A stretch of DNA of 64,000 nt, from contig JHVP01000008.1 in the NCBI GenBank assembly GCA_000620205.1, forward strand, positions 1 to 64,000, given 5' to 3'. The position numbers and the translations under genes are program-made. Of the stretch, positions 40,180 through 48,472 are shown in pieces. The number at the start of each line of letters is the position of its first letter. The stretch's first letter is position 1. Source of the stretch: Geodermatophilaceae bacterium URHA0031. GTDB taxonomy: Bacteria; Actinomycetota; Actinomycetes; Mycobacteriales; Geodermatophilaceae. A model generated the notes under the pieces. It ran no database searches and was not told the origin of the DNA. It saw nothing but the letters and a program-made list of their open reading frames with translations.

Positions 40180-40869
40180 ATGACCCACGCCCTGCACCTG
40201 CCGCACTGGTCCTCCTCGGCCGCGAAGGAGGAGGGGCTCGTCCCCGCCGTCCACCGGATCGGCGCCGTGGTCGTCGCCGCGGTGATCGCCGCCTTCGGTG
40301 TCCTCGGCCTCGTCAACGGGCTGGCCTACTTCTCCACCGACGGCCAGCGCGTCGCCGGCCTGTCCTCGAACGGGCTGCTGTCCACCATCTCGCTGCTCAC
40401 CGCGGCCGTCCTGGTCGCCGCCGCGTTCCGCGGCTCGCGGGTGGCCTCGACGACGATGCTGGTGATCGGCGTGCTGTTCCTCGTCTCCGCGCTGGCGAAC
40501 CTCGCCGTCCTGGAGACCGACCTGAACGTCCTGGCCTTCTCGATGGCGAACGTGATCTTCTCGATCGTCGCCGGGCTCGTCCTGCTGACGTTGGGCGCCT
40601 ACGGCCGGGTGAGCGGGAACCTCCCGGCCGACAGCCCCTACCGGGCCGAGGGCGACGCGGTCCCGGACGACGACGACACGAGTCAGCAGCTGCCCGAGAC
40701 CCCGGCCGAGCGGGCGGCGGAGCGCGCCATGCGCAACGCCGAGCTGGCCGTGGTCGAGCACCGCGCCACCCCGGACCAGCAGCGCCGGGTCGAGGCCATG
40801 GCCGAGGTGCGCACCCGCGCCGACCGCCGCGCGGTGTGGATGTCCTTCGACCGCGCGACGCTGGGCTGA
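40180..40869 (+). CDS. DUF4383-type membrane protein
   Basis: Protein of 229 residues. Four membrane helices are visible (~30-52, 68-85, 95-115, 122-142) with an FSTDGQRVAGLSSNGLLSTISLL loop typical of DUF4383. The C-terminal ~85 residues are charged and cytoplasmic (PDDDDTSQQLPETPAERAAERAMRNAEL, then an Arg-rich helix), longer than most family members. Function unknown. Single gene with a GGAG-type ribosome site. Confidence 0.75.
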   Translation: MTHALHLPHWSSSAAKEEGLVPAVHRIGAVVVAAVIAAFGVLGLVNGLAYFSTDGQRVAGLSSNGLLSTISLLTAAVLVAAAFRGSRVASTTMLVIGVLFLVSALANLAVLETDLNVLAFSMANVIFSIVAGLVLLTLGAYGRVSGNLPADSPYRAEGDAVPDDDDTSQQLPETPAERAAERAMRNAELAVVEHRATPDQQRRVEAMAEVRTRADRRAVWMSFDRATLG

Positions 40870-40976
40870 CGGGCCGCCCGTCGGGGGCGGGCAGCCGCGC
40901 TGAGCCGGGCGTCGGCCCGGGGCGCTCCGGGACGGCGGGACCCCGGGGCCGGGTGGGAAGTAGCCTCGCGGGCGCC

Positions 40977-42170
40977 ATGTCATCTCCCGCGCTCCCCGCC
41001 GCCGCGCCGTCCCGGGACCGGGTGGACGCCTGCCCCGGTGCGTTGCAGACCCACGCCGCCGCCGACGGGGGCCTGGCCCGGGTGCGGGTGCCCGGCGGCA
41101 CGCTCTCCGCCGGCCAGCTGCGGACGCTGGCGGCCGCCGCCCGCGAGCTCGGCGACGGGTACCTGGAGCTGACCAGCCGGGGCAACCTGCAGCTGCGCGG
41201 CCTGGCACCCGGCGCGGAGACCTCCCTGGGCGCCCGGCTGGCCGACGCCGGGCTGCTGCCCAGCGACACCCACGAGCGGGTCCGGAACGTGCTGGCCAGC
41301 ACGCTGTCCGGCCGGACCGGGGACGGGCACCTCGACGTCCGCCCGTGGGTGCGCGACCTGGATGCCGGGCTGCGCGCCGACCCGGTCCTCGCCGGGCTGC
41401 CCGGCCGGTTCCTCGCCACCCTGGACGACGGCCGGGGCGACGTCGCCGGCCTCGGCGGGGACGTCGGCCTGCTCGCCCTCTCCCCCGGCAGCGTGGCGCT
41501 CACCCTCGCCGGCACCGACTCCGGGCTGCGTCCCCGGCCCGGGGACGCCGTCGCCCTGGCGCTCGCCGCCGCGCGGGCCTTCCTCGCCGAGCGCGCCGCC
41601 CAGGGCTCCTCGGCCTGGCGGCTGGCCGAGCTGACCGACGGCCCGGCCCGGGTCGCCGCCCGCCTCGGGGAGGGCCGTGTCGGCCACCATGGCCCTCTGG
41701 TGCCGGTGCCCTCCGCGCCGCTGACCGGGCCGGTGGGGGCAGCCGGGCAGCTCGACGGCCGGACGGCGCTGATCGGCGTCGTCCCGCTCGGCCGGCTCAC
41801 CGCCGACCAGGCCGACCTGCTCGCCCGGCTGGCCGCCGAGGTCCAGCTGACCCCGTGGCGGAGCGTCGTCGTGCCCGACCTCGCCGAGGACGCCGTCGAC
41901 GACGCCGCGGTCGACCTGTTCCGCACCGGCATGGTGTTCGACGAGGCCAGCCCCTGGCTGCAGGTCACCACCTGCGCCGGCCGGCCGGGGTGCGCGAAGT
42001 CCCTGGCCGACGTCCGCGCCGACGCCACCGCCGCCGTCCGCGCCGGGACGCTGCCCGCCGGCGGCGCCCGGCAGCACTGGGCCGGCTGCGAGCGGCGCTG
42101 CGGCCGCCCCCAGGGCGGCGTGGTGGACGTCGTCGCCACCCCTGCCGGTTACCGAGTCGAAGAGGACTGA
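40977..42170 (+). CDS. cobG: precorrin-3B synthase
   Basis: Protein of 397 residues related to nitrite/sulfite reductases. CobG is the oxygen-using enzyme that makes precorrin-3B, the step defining the aerobic B12 route. [12 protein letters not shown] is the N-terminal ferredoxin-like repeat motif. Four cysteines at about 333, 339, 371 and 375 (TTCAGRPGC and GCERRCG) would hold a 4Fe-4S cluster. Oddity: residues ~232-241 ([10 protein letters not shown]) are encoded by a 28-bp palindrome nearly identical to one downstream of cobH, in frame. The stop overlaps the cobH start by one base. Confidence 0.9.
   Translation: MSSPALPAAAPSRDRVDACPGALQTHAAADGGLARVRVPGGTLSAGQLRTLAAAARELGDGYLELTSRGNLQLRGLAPGAETSLGARLADAGLLPSDTHERVRNVLASTLSGRTGDGHLDVRPWVRDLDAGLRADPVLAGLPGRFLATLDDGRGDVAGLGGDVGLLALSPGSVALTLAGTDSGLRPRPGDAVALALAAARAFLAERAAQGSSAWRLAELTDGPARVAARLGEGRVGHHGPLVPVPSAPLTGPVGAAGQLDGRTALIGVVPLGRLTADQADLLARLAAEVQLTPWRSVVVPDLAEDAVDDAAVDLFRTGMVFDEASPWLQVTTCAGRPGCAKSLADVRADATAAVRAGTLPAGGARQHWAGCERRCGRPQGGVVDVVATPAGYRVEED
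41670..41697. repeat. 28-bp palindromic repeat inside cobG
   Basis: Matches the perfect palindrome at 42789-42816 at 25 of 28 positions. It is translated in frame as part of CobG, in a surface-loop-like Gly/His stretch before VPVPSAPL. Confidence 0.85.
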
Positions 42171-42790
42171 TGTACGACTACGAGCACGACGGCGCCGAGA
42201 TCTACCGGCAGTCCTTCGCGACCATCCGCGCCGAGGCCGACCTGTCCCGGTTGCCCGCCGACGTCGCCCGGGTGGCGGTCCGGATGGTCCACGCCTGCGG
42301 GCAGGTCGACCTGGTCGACGACGTCGGGTGGTCCCGCGGCGTCGTCGAGCGGGCCCGCGAGGCGCTGGACGCCGGCGCCCCGGTGCTCTGCGACGCGCAG
42401 ATGGTGGCCTCCGGGGTCACCCGCCGCCGGTTGCCCAAGGACAACGACGTGGTCTGCACCCTGAACGACCCGCGCACCCCCGAGCTGGCCCGGGAGCTGG
42501 GCACCACCCGCACCGCGGCGGCGATGCACCTGTGGGGCGACCGGCTCGACGGCGCCGTGGTCGCCATCGGCAACGCGCCGACCGCGCTGTTCCACCTGCT
42601 CGAGATGGTCGCCGACGGCGCGCCCCGGCCGGCCGCCGTCATCGGCATCCCGGTCGGCTTCATCGGTGCCGTGGAGTCCAAGGAGGCGCTGGCCGCCTCG
42701 GACCTGGAACACCTGGTGGTCCGCGGCCGGCGTGGGGGCAGCGCGATCACCGCGGCCGCCGTCAACGCGATCGCGAGCGACGTCGAATGA
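42170..42790 (+). CDS. cobH: precorrin-8X methylmutase
   Basis: Protein of 206 residues that moves the C11 methyl to C12, giving hydrogenobyrinate. Family motifs are clear: [33 protein letters not shown] with the catalytic His, [33 protein letters not shown] and [17 protein letters not shown]. Complete. The ATG overlaps the cobG stop by one base. A 28-bp palindrome begins within its stop codon. Confidence 0.95.
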   Translation: MYDYEHDGAEIYRQSFATIRAEADLSRLPADVARVAVRMVHACGQVDLVDDVGWSRGVVERAREALDAGAPVLCDAQMVASGVTRRRLPKDNDVVCTLNDPRTPELARELGTTRTAAAMHLWGDRLDGAVVAIGNAPTALFHLLEMVADGAPRPAAVIGIPVGFIGAVESKEALAASDLEHLVVRGRRGGSAITAAAVNAIASDVE

Positions 42791-42816
42791 GGGCCATGTT
42801 GGCCAACATGGCCCTC
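42789..42816. repeat. 28-bp perfect palindrome between cobH and cobIJ
   Basis: The half-site GAGGGCCATGTTGG is followed by its exact reverse complement (overlapping center GGCC), giving a perfect 28-base palindrome that starts in the cobH stop codon and ends 11 bases before the cobIJ GTG. A nearly identical copy lies inside cobG. Confidence 0.9.
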
Positions 42817-42827
42817 GGGGGTGCCGC

Positions 42828-44324
42828 GTGACCGGGCGGTTGTACGGGGTCGGGCTCGGGCCCGGTGACCCGGAACTGGTCACCGTCAAGGCCGCCCGGC
42901 TGATCGGCGCGGCCGACGTCGTCGCCTTCCACGCCGCCCAGCACGGTCGCTCGGTCGCCCGCGCGCTGGCCGCCCCGTACCTGCGCGACGGGCAGGTCGA
43001 GGAGCTGCTGGTCTACCCGGTCACCACCGGGACCACCGACCACCCCGGCGGCTACCAGGGGGCGATCGACGAGTTCTACGAGGCCGCCGCCGCCCGGCTG
43101 GCCGCACACCTGGACGCCGGCCGGGACGTCGTCGTCCTCGCCGAGGGCGACCCGTTCTTCTACGGCTCCTACATGCACATGCACAAGCGGCTGGCGCACC
43201 GGTACCCGACCGAGGTGGTGCCGGGCGTGACCAGCGTCAGCGGTGCGGCCGCGGTGCTCGGCCGGCCGCTGGTCGAGCGGGACGAGGTGCTCACCGTGCT
43301 GCCCGGCACGCTGCCCACCGAGGAGCTGGCGGAGTGGCTGGCGACCACCGACTCGGCCGCGGTGATGAAGCTCGGCCGGACGTTCCGCAACGTCCGGGAC
43401 GCCTTCGAGGAGGCCGGCGTCCTCGACCGGGCCTGCTACGTGGAGCGGGCCACAACGGCGCAGCAGCGGGTGGCCCCACTGGCCGAGGTCGACCCGGACA
43501 CCGTCCCCTACTTCTCCCTCGCCCTGCTGCCCTCGCCGCTCACCGGGCCGGGGAACCTGCCCGAGCGGGCGGACGACGAGCCGCACACCGGTGAGGTCGT
43601 CGTCGTCGGTCTCGGCCCCGGGCAGCGCAGCTGGACGACGCCGGAGACCGCCGAGGCGCTGTCCCGCGCCGACGACCTGGTCGGCTACGGCCCCTACCTC
43701 GACCGCGTGCCGGCCAACCCGCGGCAGGTCCGGCACCCCAGCGACAACCGGGTCGAGGCCGAGCGGGCGGCCGCCGCGCTGCAGCTGGCCAAGGACGGCC
43801 GCCGGGTGGCCGTCGTCTCCAGCGGCGACCCCGGCGTGTTCGCGATGGCCGCGGCGGTGCTCGAGGTGGCCGCGCAGCCGGAGTTCGCCGACGTCGAGGT
43901 GCGCGTGCTGCCCGGGCTCACCGCGGCCCAGGCGGTGGCCTCGCGGGTCGGGGCGCCGCTGGGCCACGACTTCGCCGTGCTGAGCCTGTCCGACGTCCTC
44001 AAGCCCTGGGACGTCGTCCTGGACCGGCTCCGGCACGCGGCCGCCGCCGACCTGGTGATCGCGCTGTACAACCCCCGCTCCAGGGCCCGCCCGCACCAGC
44101 TCGCCGAGGCCCGCGACCTGCTCCTGGAGGTCCGGAAGCCCGAGACGGTGGTGGTGGTCGGCCGGGACGTCGGCGGGCCGGAGGAGTCGGTCACCGTGAC
44201 GACGTTGGACTCCTTCGACCCCGAGACGGTGGACATGCGCTGCCTGGTGCTGATCGGCTCCACCCAGACCCGGGTCACCCCGGCCGGAAGGGTCTTCACC
44301 AGCCGGCGCTACCCCGCCTCCTGA
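42828..44324 (+). CDS. cobIJ: fused precorrin-2 C20-methyltransferase / precorrin-3B C17-methyltransferase
   Basis: Protein of 498 residues. Residues 1-~245 are CobI (LYGVGLGPGDPELVTVKAARLI, AEGDPFFYGSYMHMHKRL, VVPGVTSVSGAAAVLGRPL). From ~255 a second tetrapyrrole methyltransferase domain, CobJ, begins (VVVVGLGPGQRSWTTPE, SSGDPGVFAMAAAVLEV, VLPGLTAAQAVASRVGAPLGHDF, IALYNPRSRARP). CobJ also contracts the ring. Fusion of the two is common in actinobacteria, including M. tuberculosis CobIJ. Third gene of the cobG-cobH-cobIJ operon; the GTG follows a GGGGGTG site just after the palindrome. Confidence 0.95.
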   Translation: MTGRLYGVGLGPGDPELVTVKAARLIGAADVVAFHAAQHGRSVARALAAPYLRDGQVEELLVYPVTTGTTDHPGGYQGAIDEFYEAAAARLAAHLDAGRDVVVLAEGDPFFYGSYMHMHKRLAHRYPTEVVPGVTSVSGAAAVLGRPLVERDEVLTVLPGTLPTEELAEWLATTDSAAVMKLGRTFRNVRDAFEEAGVLDRACYVERATTAQQRVAPLAEVDPDTVPYFSLALLPSPLTGPGNLPERADDEPHTGEVVVVGLGPGQRSWTTPETAEALSRADDLVGYGPYLDRVPANPRQVRHPSDNRVEAERAAAALQLAKDGRRVAVVSSGDPGVFAMAAAVLEVAAQPEFADVEVRVLPGLTAAQAVASRVGAPLGHDFAVLSLSDVLKPWDVVLDRLRHAAAADLVIALYNPRSRARPHQLAEARDLLLEVRKPETVVVVGRDVGGPEESVTVTTLDSFDPETVDMRCLVLIGSTQTRVTPAGRVFTSRRYPAS

Positions 44325-44349
44325 GCCTCCCGGGACCGTCCGGCGGGCG

Positions 44350-45462
44350 TCAGAGGCTGCCCGCGAAGCCGCGGATGTCGCGCACCGTGGCCCGGTAGAC
44401 CTCGGGGACGGCAGCCCGGAACGACATCTCTGCGGCGTGGGTGAGCCCGAGGTTCACCCGGCCCACGACCGGCACGCCGGCGCGCTGCAGCAACCGGTGG
44501 TATGCGATGCCCTCGTCGCGCAGCGGGTCGAGCTCGTTGACCGAGATGACGTGCGGCGGCAGCCCGCGCACGTCCTCCTCGGTCGCGAAGTACGGCCAGG
44601 CCAGCGGGTTCTCGGCGTTCTCGCCGGTCGGGTCGTAGACCGCGACGAGCATGTCCATCATCGCGCAGTTGAGGTAGTGCCCGTCGTTCTCGACCATCGA
44701 GGGCAGCTCGCGCAGCTTGCGCTCGCGGTCCCAGCCGTAGCCACCGCTGATGTAGGGGACCATCGCGTAGACGCCGTCGACGGCGTCGAGCCGGCCCTCG
44801 CGCTTGGCCTTGAGCACGGTGGCGAGGACCAGGTTGGCCCCACCCGACTCGCCCTGCAGCGTCACCGTCGTCGCCCCGAGGTCCGCGCGGTGGGCGTGGA
44901 CCCAGTCCAGCGCGGAGCTGCAGTCGTCCAGCCCGGCCGGGAACGGGTTGGCGCCCTCGGCGGTCCACGCGTTCCGGAAGCCGACGGTCACCACGACCAT
45001 GCCGCTGGCGGCGAGGTCCTCGCTCCACCGCTGGTGCACCGCGTTGTGCGCCTCGAGGATCGTCATCCCACCGCCGTGGATGTACACGGTGCACGGCAGC
45101 GGGCCCTCGACGCCGGCCGGGCGCACGACGTGCAGCGGGATGTCGTTGCCGTCGACCCCCTGGATCGTCTCGACCCGGCGGGTGACCTCGGCGCGCAGCT
45201 CCCCGGGCCAGTCGCTGGGGACGGCGGCGTAGAGGCCTTCGAACCCTGCGTGCGACTGGCCGACGAACTCGGCGACCTCCTCCGGAGAGGCCGATCGGTC
45301 GAACGGCGGCGGCGCCGCGTGCCCGTCGAGGCCGAACGCGGTCAGGCCCTCCCGGAGCCCCGGGTGCAACCGCGGGTCGGTGCGCAGCTCGACGGCGGGG
45401 TCGTGGAGGCGGCCTTCCCGCCGGGCCTCGACCGTGGGGCGCTCGTGCGTCAGCTTGCTCAT
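44350..45462 (-). CDS. alpha/beta hydrolase, HSL-type esterase
   Basis: Protein of 370 residues. The hormone-sensitive-lipase oxyanion motif is CTVYIHGGGMTI (HGGG), the nucleophile elbow is LQGESGGANLV, and the acid/His region includes VNELDPLRDEG and GLTHAAEM. Probably a cytoplasmic carboxylesterase on small acyl esters. ATG 45462 starts MSKLTHERPTVEARREG; the open frame upstream has no support. Converges with cobIJ and is divergent from the next MFS gene. Confidence 0.88.
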   Translation of the reverse strand: MSKLTHERPTVEARREGRLHDPAVELRTDPRLHPGLREGLTAFGLDGHAAPPPFDRSASPEEVAEFVGQSHAGFEGLYAAVPSDWPGELRAEVTRRVETIQGVDGNDIPLHVVRPAGVEGPLPCTVYIHGGGMTILEAHNAVHQRWSEDLAASGMVVVTVGFRNAWTAEGANPFPAGLDDCSSALDWVHAHRADLGATTVTLQGESGGANLVLATVLKAKREGRLDAVDGVYAMVPYISGGYGWDRERKLRELPSMVENDGHYLNCAMMDMLVAVYDPTGENAENPLAWPYFATEEDVRGLPPHVISVNELDPLRDEGIAYHRLLQRAGVPVVGRVNLGLTHAAEMSFRAAVPEVYRATVRDIRGFAGSL

Positions 45463-45584
45463 GAGTCCTCCGTCGACAGGCCCCGCATGTGACCGGCAGC
45501 GCACTGTGGTGGGCATCACATCGCCCTGTCAAGGACGGCTGCCGGCCGGGAACACCGCGGGTCCGTTGCGGCTTGCACCGGAGC

Positions 45585-46814
45585 GTGCCCCGTCGAGTGC
45601 TCGCCCGGCCCGCTGCCTTCTGGACCGTCGCCGTCCTGCTGGTGCTCGTGCTCGCCGCGTCCGGGGTGCCCTCGCCGCTGTACCGGGTCTACGCCGAGCA
45701 GTTCGGGTTCGGTCCGGGCGTGATCACCGTCGTCTTCGCCGTCTACACCTTCGCGCTGCTGGTCTCGCTGCTCGTGGTGGGCGGGCTCAGCGACCACGTC
45801 GGCCGACGCCCGGTGCTGGCCGCGGCGCTGGTCCTCGAGGCGGCGTCGATGGTGCTGTTCCTGACCGCGGACGGCGTCGGCTGGCTGCTCACCGCCCGGA
45901 TCGTGCAGGGCTTCGCCACCGGGGCGATGACCGGCGCGTTCGGGGCCGCGCTGCTGGACCTGCAGCGCCCGGACCGTCCGCTCGGCCCGCTGGTCAACTC
46001 CGCCGCCCCCGGCTTCGGCCTCTCCCTCGGTGCCGTCGGCGCCGGGCTGGCCGTGGAGTTCCTGCCCTCCCCCACCGACTGGGTGTTCGGGGTGCTCACT
46101 GCGCTGTGCCTCGTCGCCGCCGTCGGCGTCTGGGTCTTCCTGCCCGAGTCCTCGCCGCGGCTGCCCGGCACGGCCGCCTCGCTGGTGCCCAGCGTCCGCG
46201 TGCCCACCTCCCAGCGCCGGGCGTTCCTGGTCGTCCTGCCCTGTCTGATCGCCACCTGGGCGCTCGGCGGTCTCTACGCCTCCCTCGGCCCCTCGCTGGT
46301 CGCGGGCGTCTTCGGGGTGCAGGACCACGTCGTCGGCAGCCTGTTGATCCTCGCGCTCAACGGCACCGGCCTGGTGGGCTCGCTGAGCATGCGGGGCGTC
46401 GCTCCCGCCCGCCTCATGGTGATCGGTGCACTCGTCTTCGCCGTGGGCGTCAGCAGCACCGTGGCTGCCCTGGCGACGGGGTCGCTGGCGTTCTTCTTCG
46501 TCGCAGCGATCGTCTCCGGGTTCGGCTTCGGGTCGGCCTTCCTCGGCGCGATGGCCACCGTCACCCGCGGTGTCGCGCCCGGTGAGCGCGCCGCGCTGCT
46601 CTCCGCGGTGTTCACCGTCAGCTACCTCGGGTTCAGCCTGCCGGCCATCGCCGCGGGCATCGCGGCCGGCCACATCGGCCTGGAGCGGACCGCACAGGTC
46701 TACGGCATCGGCGTCATCGTGCTGGCCCTGCTCGCCGTCGCCGGGCTGGCCCTGCAGTCCCGCCGCCCGGCCACCCGTCCGGTCCCGGCTCCGGACCCCG
46801 CCGCGGTTCCGTGA
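45585..46814 (+). CDS. MFS transporter
   Basis: Protein of 409 residues, about 12 membrane helices. The loop GGLSDHVGRRPVLAAAL between helices 2 and 3 is the MFS signature. The opening SGVPSPLYRVYAEQFGFGPGVITVVFAVYTFALL is typical of sugar/drug exporters of the YfcJ/AraJ-like branch. Substrate unknown. GTG 45585 has GGAG directly upstream; GTG 45597 is possible. Followed immediately by a long perfect hairpin. Confidence 0.82.
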   Translation: MPRRVLARPAAFWTVAVLLVLVLAASGVPSPLYRVYAEQFGFGPGVITVVFAVYTFALLVSLLVVGGLSDHVGRRPVLAAALVLEAASMVLFLTADGVGWLLTARIVQGFATGAMTGAFGAALLDLQRPDRPLGPLVNSAAPGFGLSLGAVGAGLAVEFLPSPTDWVFGVLTALCLVAAVGVWVFLPESSPRLPGTAASLVPSVRVPTSQRRAFLVVLPCLIATWALGGLYASLGPSLVAGVFGVQDHVVGSLLILALNGTGLVGSLSMRGVAPARLMVIGALVFAVGVSSTVAALATGSLAFFFVAAIVSGFGFGSAFLGAMATVTRGVAPGERAALLSAVFTVSYLGFSLPAIAAGIAAGHIGLERTAQVYGIGVIVLALLAVAGLALQSRRPATRPVPAPDPAAVP

Positions 46815-46820
46815 TCCGAG

Positions 46821-46860
46821 CGCTTGTGCTCTGCTCACCACGGTGAGCAGAGCACAAGCG
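46821..46860. terminator. 40-base perfect hairpin between converging MFS and GTPase genes
   Basis: Arms of 19 bases (CGCTTGTGCTCTGCTCACC and complement) around a 2-base loop, six bases after the MFS stop and 13 before the GTPase stop. Bidirectional terminator by position. Its core GTGCTCTGCT/AGCAGAGCAC recurs in the start of cbiB at 57957-57995. Confidence 0.8.
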
Positions 46861-46873
46861 TCCCGAGGTCAGG

Positions 46874-48472
46874 TCAGCTGCCGGCGCGGGTGACTGCGGC
46901 GCAGAACCGGTCGTGGTCGGCGCGGGCCTCGGTCAGCGGTTCGAGCACCTCGGTGTCGGCCACCTCGGCCACCCGGTCGGTCAGCCGCCGGCGGACCTGT
47001 CGAGCCCGTCGGCGCGCCCCGGCGTGCACCAGGGGTCTGCTCACCAGCGCGAGCAGCAGCCCGGCGAGCAACCCGCCGACCAACAGCAGGGTGGGCACCG
47101 GGATGCCCTCCACCCGGGGCAGCGGGACGACGTCCTCCAGCTGCAGCAGGCCCAGCCCGACCAGGCCGAGCAGCCACAGCGCCCCGACCAGCGCCACCAG
47201 CGCGAGCAGCCACTGCAGCCCGCCGACCGCCCGCTGCCAGATCGGCGTGCGGTCCGGCCCCAGGTCGGTCCCGGCGACGGCCCGGTCCAGCCGGTCGGCC
47301 AGCCGCTCCTCCGACAGCTCGGAGGTGCGCCGCAGCTCGTCCCGCCAGGCCTGCGGCAGCCCCTGACCGGCGGCGTCCCGGGCCCGGCGCAGCGCGGCGT
47401 CCATGCCCGCGGTCTGCACCGCACCGGCCTCGGGCAGCGAGGTCCGGGCCGCCTCGTCCCCGAGGTGCAGCCGGCTCAGCGGGTCGGCCCGCAGCTTCGA
47501 CGTCCAGCGCAGCACCGGCCAGCCGGTGTGCTGGTTCCCCCGGCGACGGGCCGAGCGCTCGACCGCGCCGACGACGGCGGGCACCCCGGCGGCGTTCGCC
47601 AGGGCGTCCGCCAGCCCCTCCCGCTCGTCCCGGTCCCGGCTGCGGTCCTCGCCGGCGTCCGGCGCGCAGTGCTCGGCCAGCGCGGCCGCGGCCGACCGGG
47701 CGTCGGCGGTCAGCCGGTCGGTGGCGGCCCGCCGGGCGGCCACCCGGGAGGCGAGCTCACGGCGCAGCTCGGGCAGCCCGGCCCCGGTGCGGGCCGCGGT
47801 CGGCACGACGGGCGTCGCGGCCAGCCCCTCCCGGTCGAGCAGCCCGCGCAGGTCCGCCAGGCAAGCCCGCACCGAGGCGTCGTCCAGCCGGTCGACCTGG
47901 TTGAGGACGACGACCAGCACCCCCGCGTGCCCGGCCAGCGGTGCCAGGTACCGCGAGTGCACCGCCGCGTCGGCGTACTTCTGCGGGTCGAGGACCCAGA
48001 CCAGCACGTCGACCAGCTCCACCAACCGGTCGACCTCCAGCCGGTTCTCCAGCCGGATGCTGTCGTGGTCGGGCAGGTCGAGCAGCACCAGCCCGTCCAG
48101 CGCCGGATCGGCCGGCTGCACCCGGTGCCGGCGCGGCACCTGCAGCCAGTCCAGCAGCCGGTCGGCGCCGTGCTCACCCCACACGCTGGCGTGCGCGACG
48201 CCGGTGGTCGGCCGCCGCACCCCCGGGGTGCTCACCTCACTGCCGCTGAGCGCGTTGAACAGGGTGGACTTGCCGCTGCCGGTCGCGCCGGCGAGGGCGA
48301 CGACGGTGGCGTCGCCGAGCGCCTCCCGGGCACCGGCCTTGGCCAGCAGGGTGCGGGCCCGGGCCACCTCGGGCACCTCGAGCCGGTCCTCGGCGACCTC
48401 GACCGCCTCGCGCAGCGCAGCCAGCCGGTCGGTGAGGGAGAGCTCGGCCCGGCGCCCGCCGCCCAGCCTCAC
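46874..48472 (-). CDS. dynamin-like GTPase with C-terminal membrane region (second of a pair)
   Basis: Protein of 532 residues. G1 is LAGATGSGKSTLFNAL near residue 60, with a TTG switch (RRPTTGVAHASVW), G3-like LVLLDLPDHDSI and G4 VVLNQVDRLDD, so GTP specificity is likely. After a helical middle come two hydrophobic stretches ([25 protein letters not shown] and PTLLLVGGLLAGLLLALVS) near residues 400-460. This resembles bacterial dynamin-like proteins that remodel membranes; adjacent pairs (for example Streptomyces DynA/DynB) act together. GTG start overlaps the stop of the upstream partner by four bases. Confidence 0.8.
   Translation of the reverse strand: MRLGGGRRAELSLTDRLAALREAVEVAEDRLEVPEVARARTLLAKAGAREALGDATVVALAGATGSGKSTLFNALSGSEVSTPGVRRPTTGVAHASVWGEHGADRLLDWLQVPRRHRVQPADPALDGLVLLDLPDHDSIRLENRLEVDRLVELVDVLVWVLDPQKYADAAVHSRYLAPLAGHAGVLVVVLNQVDRLDDASVRACLADLRGLLDREGLAATPVVPTAARTGAGLPELRRELASRVAARRAATDRLTADARSAAAALAEHCAPDAGEDRSRDRDEREGLADALANAAGVPAVVGAVERSARRRGNQHTGWPVLRWTSKLRADPLSRLHLGDEAARTSLPEAGAVQTAGMDAALRRARDAAGQGLPQAWRDELRRTSELSEERLADRLDRAVAGTDLGPDRTPIWQRAVGGLQWLLALVALVGALWLLGLVGLGLLQLEDVVPLPRVEGIPVPTLLLVGGLLAGLLLALVSRPLVHAGARRRARQVRRRLTDRVAEVADTEVLEPLTEARADHDRFCAAVTRAGS

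Noticed and set aside
40870..40976. Possible cobalamin riboswitch before cobG
   Set aside because: No GCCACTG or B12-box-like sequence is present in the short leader.
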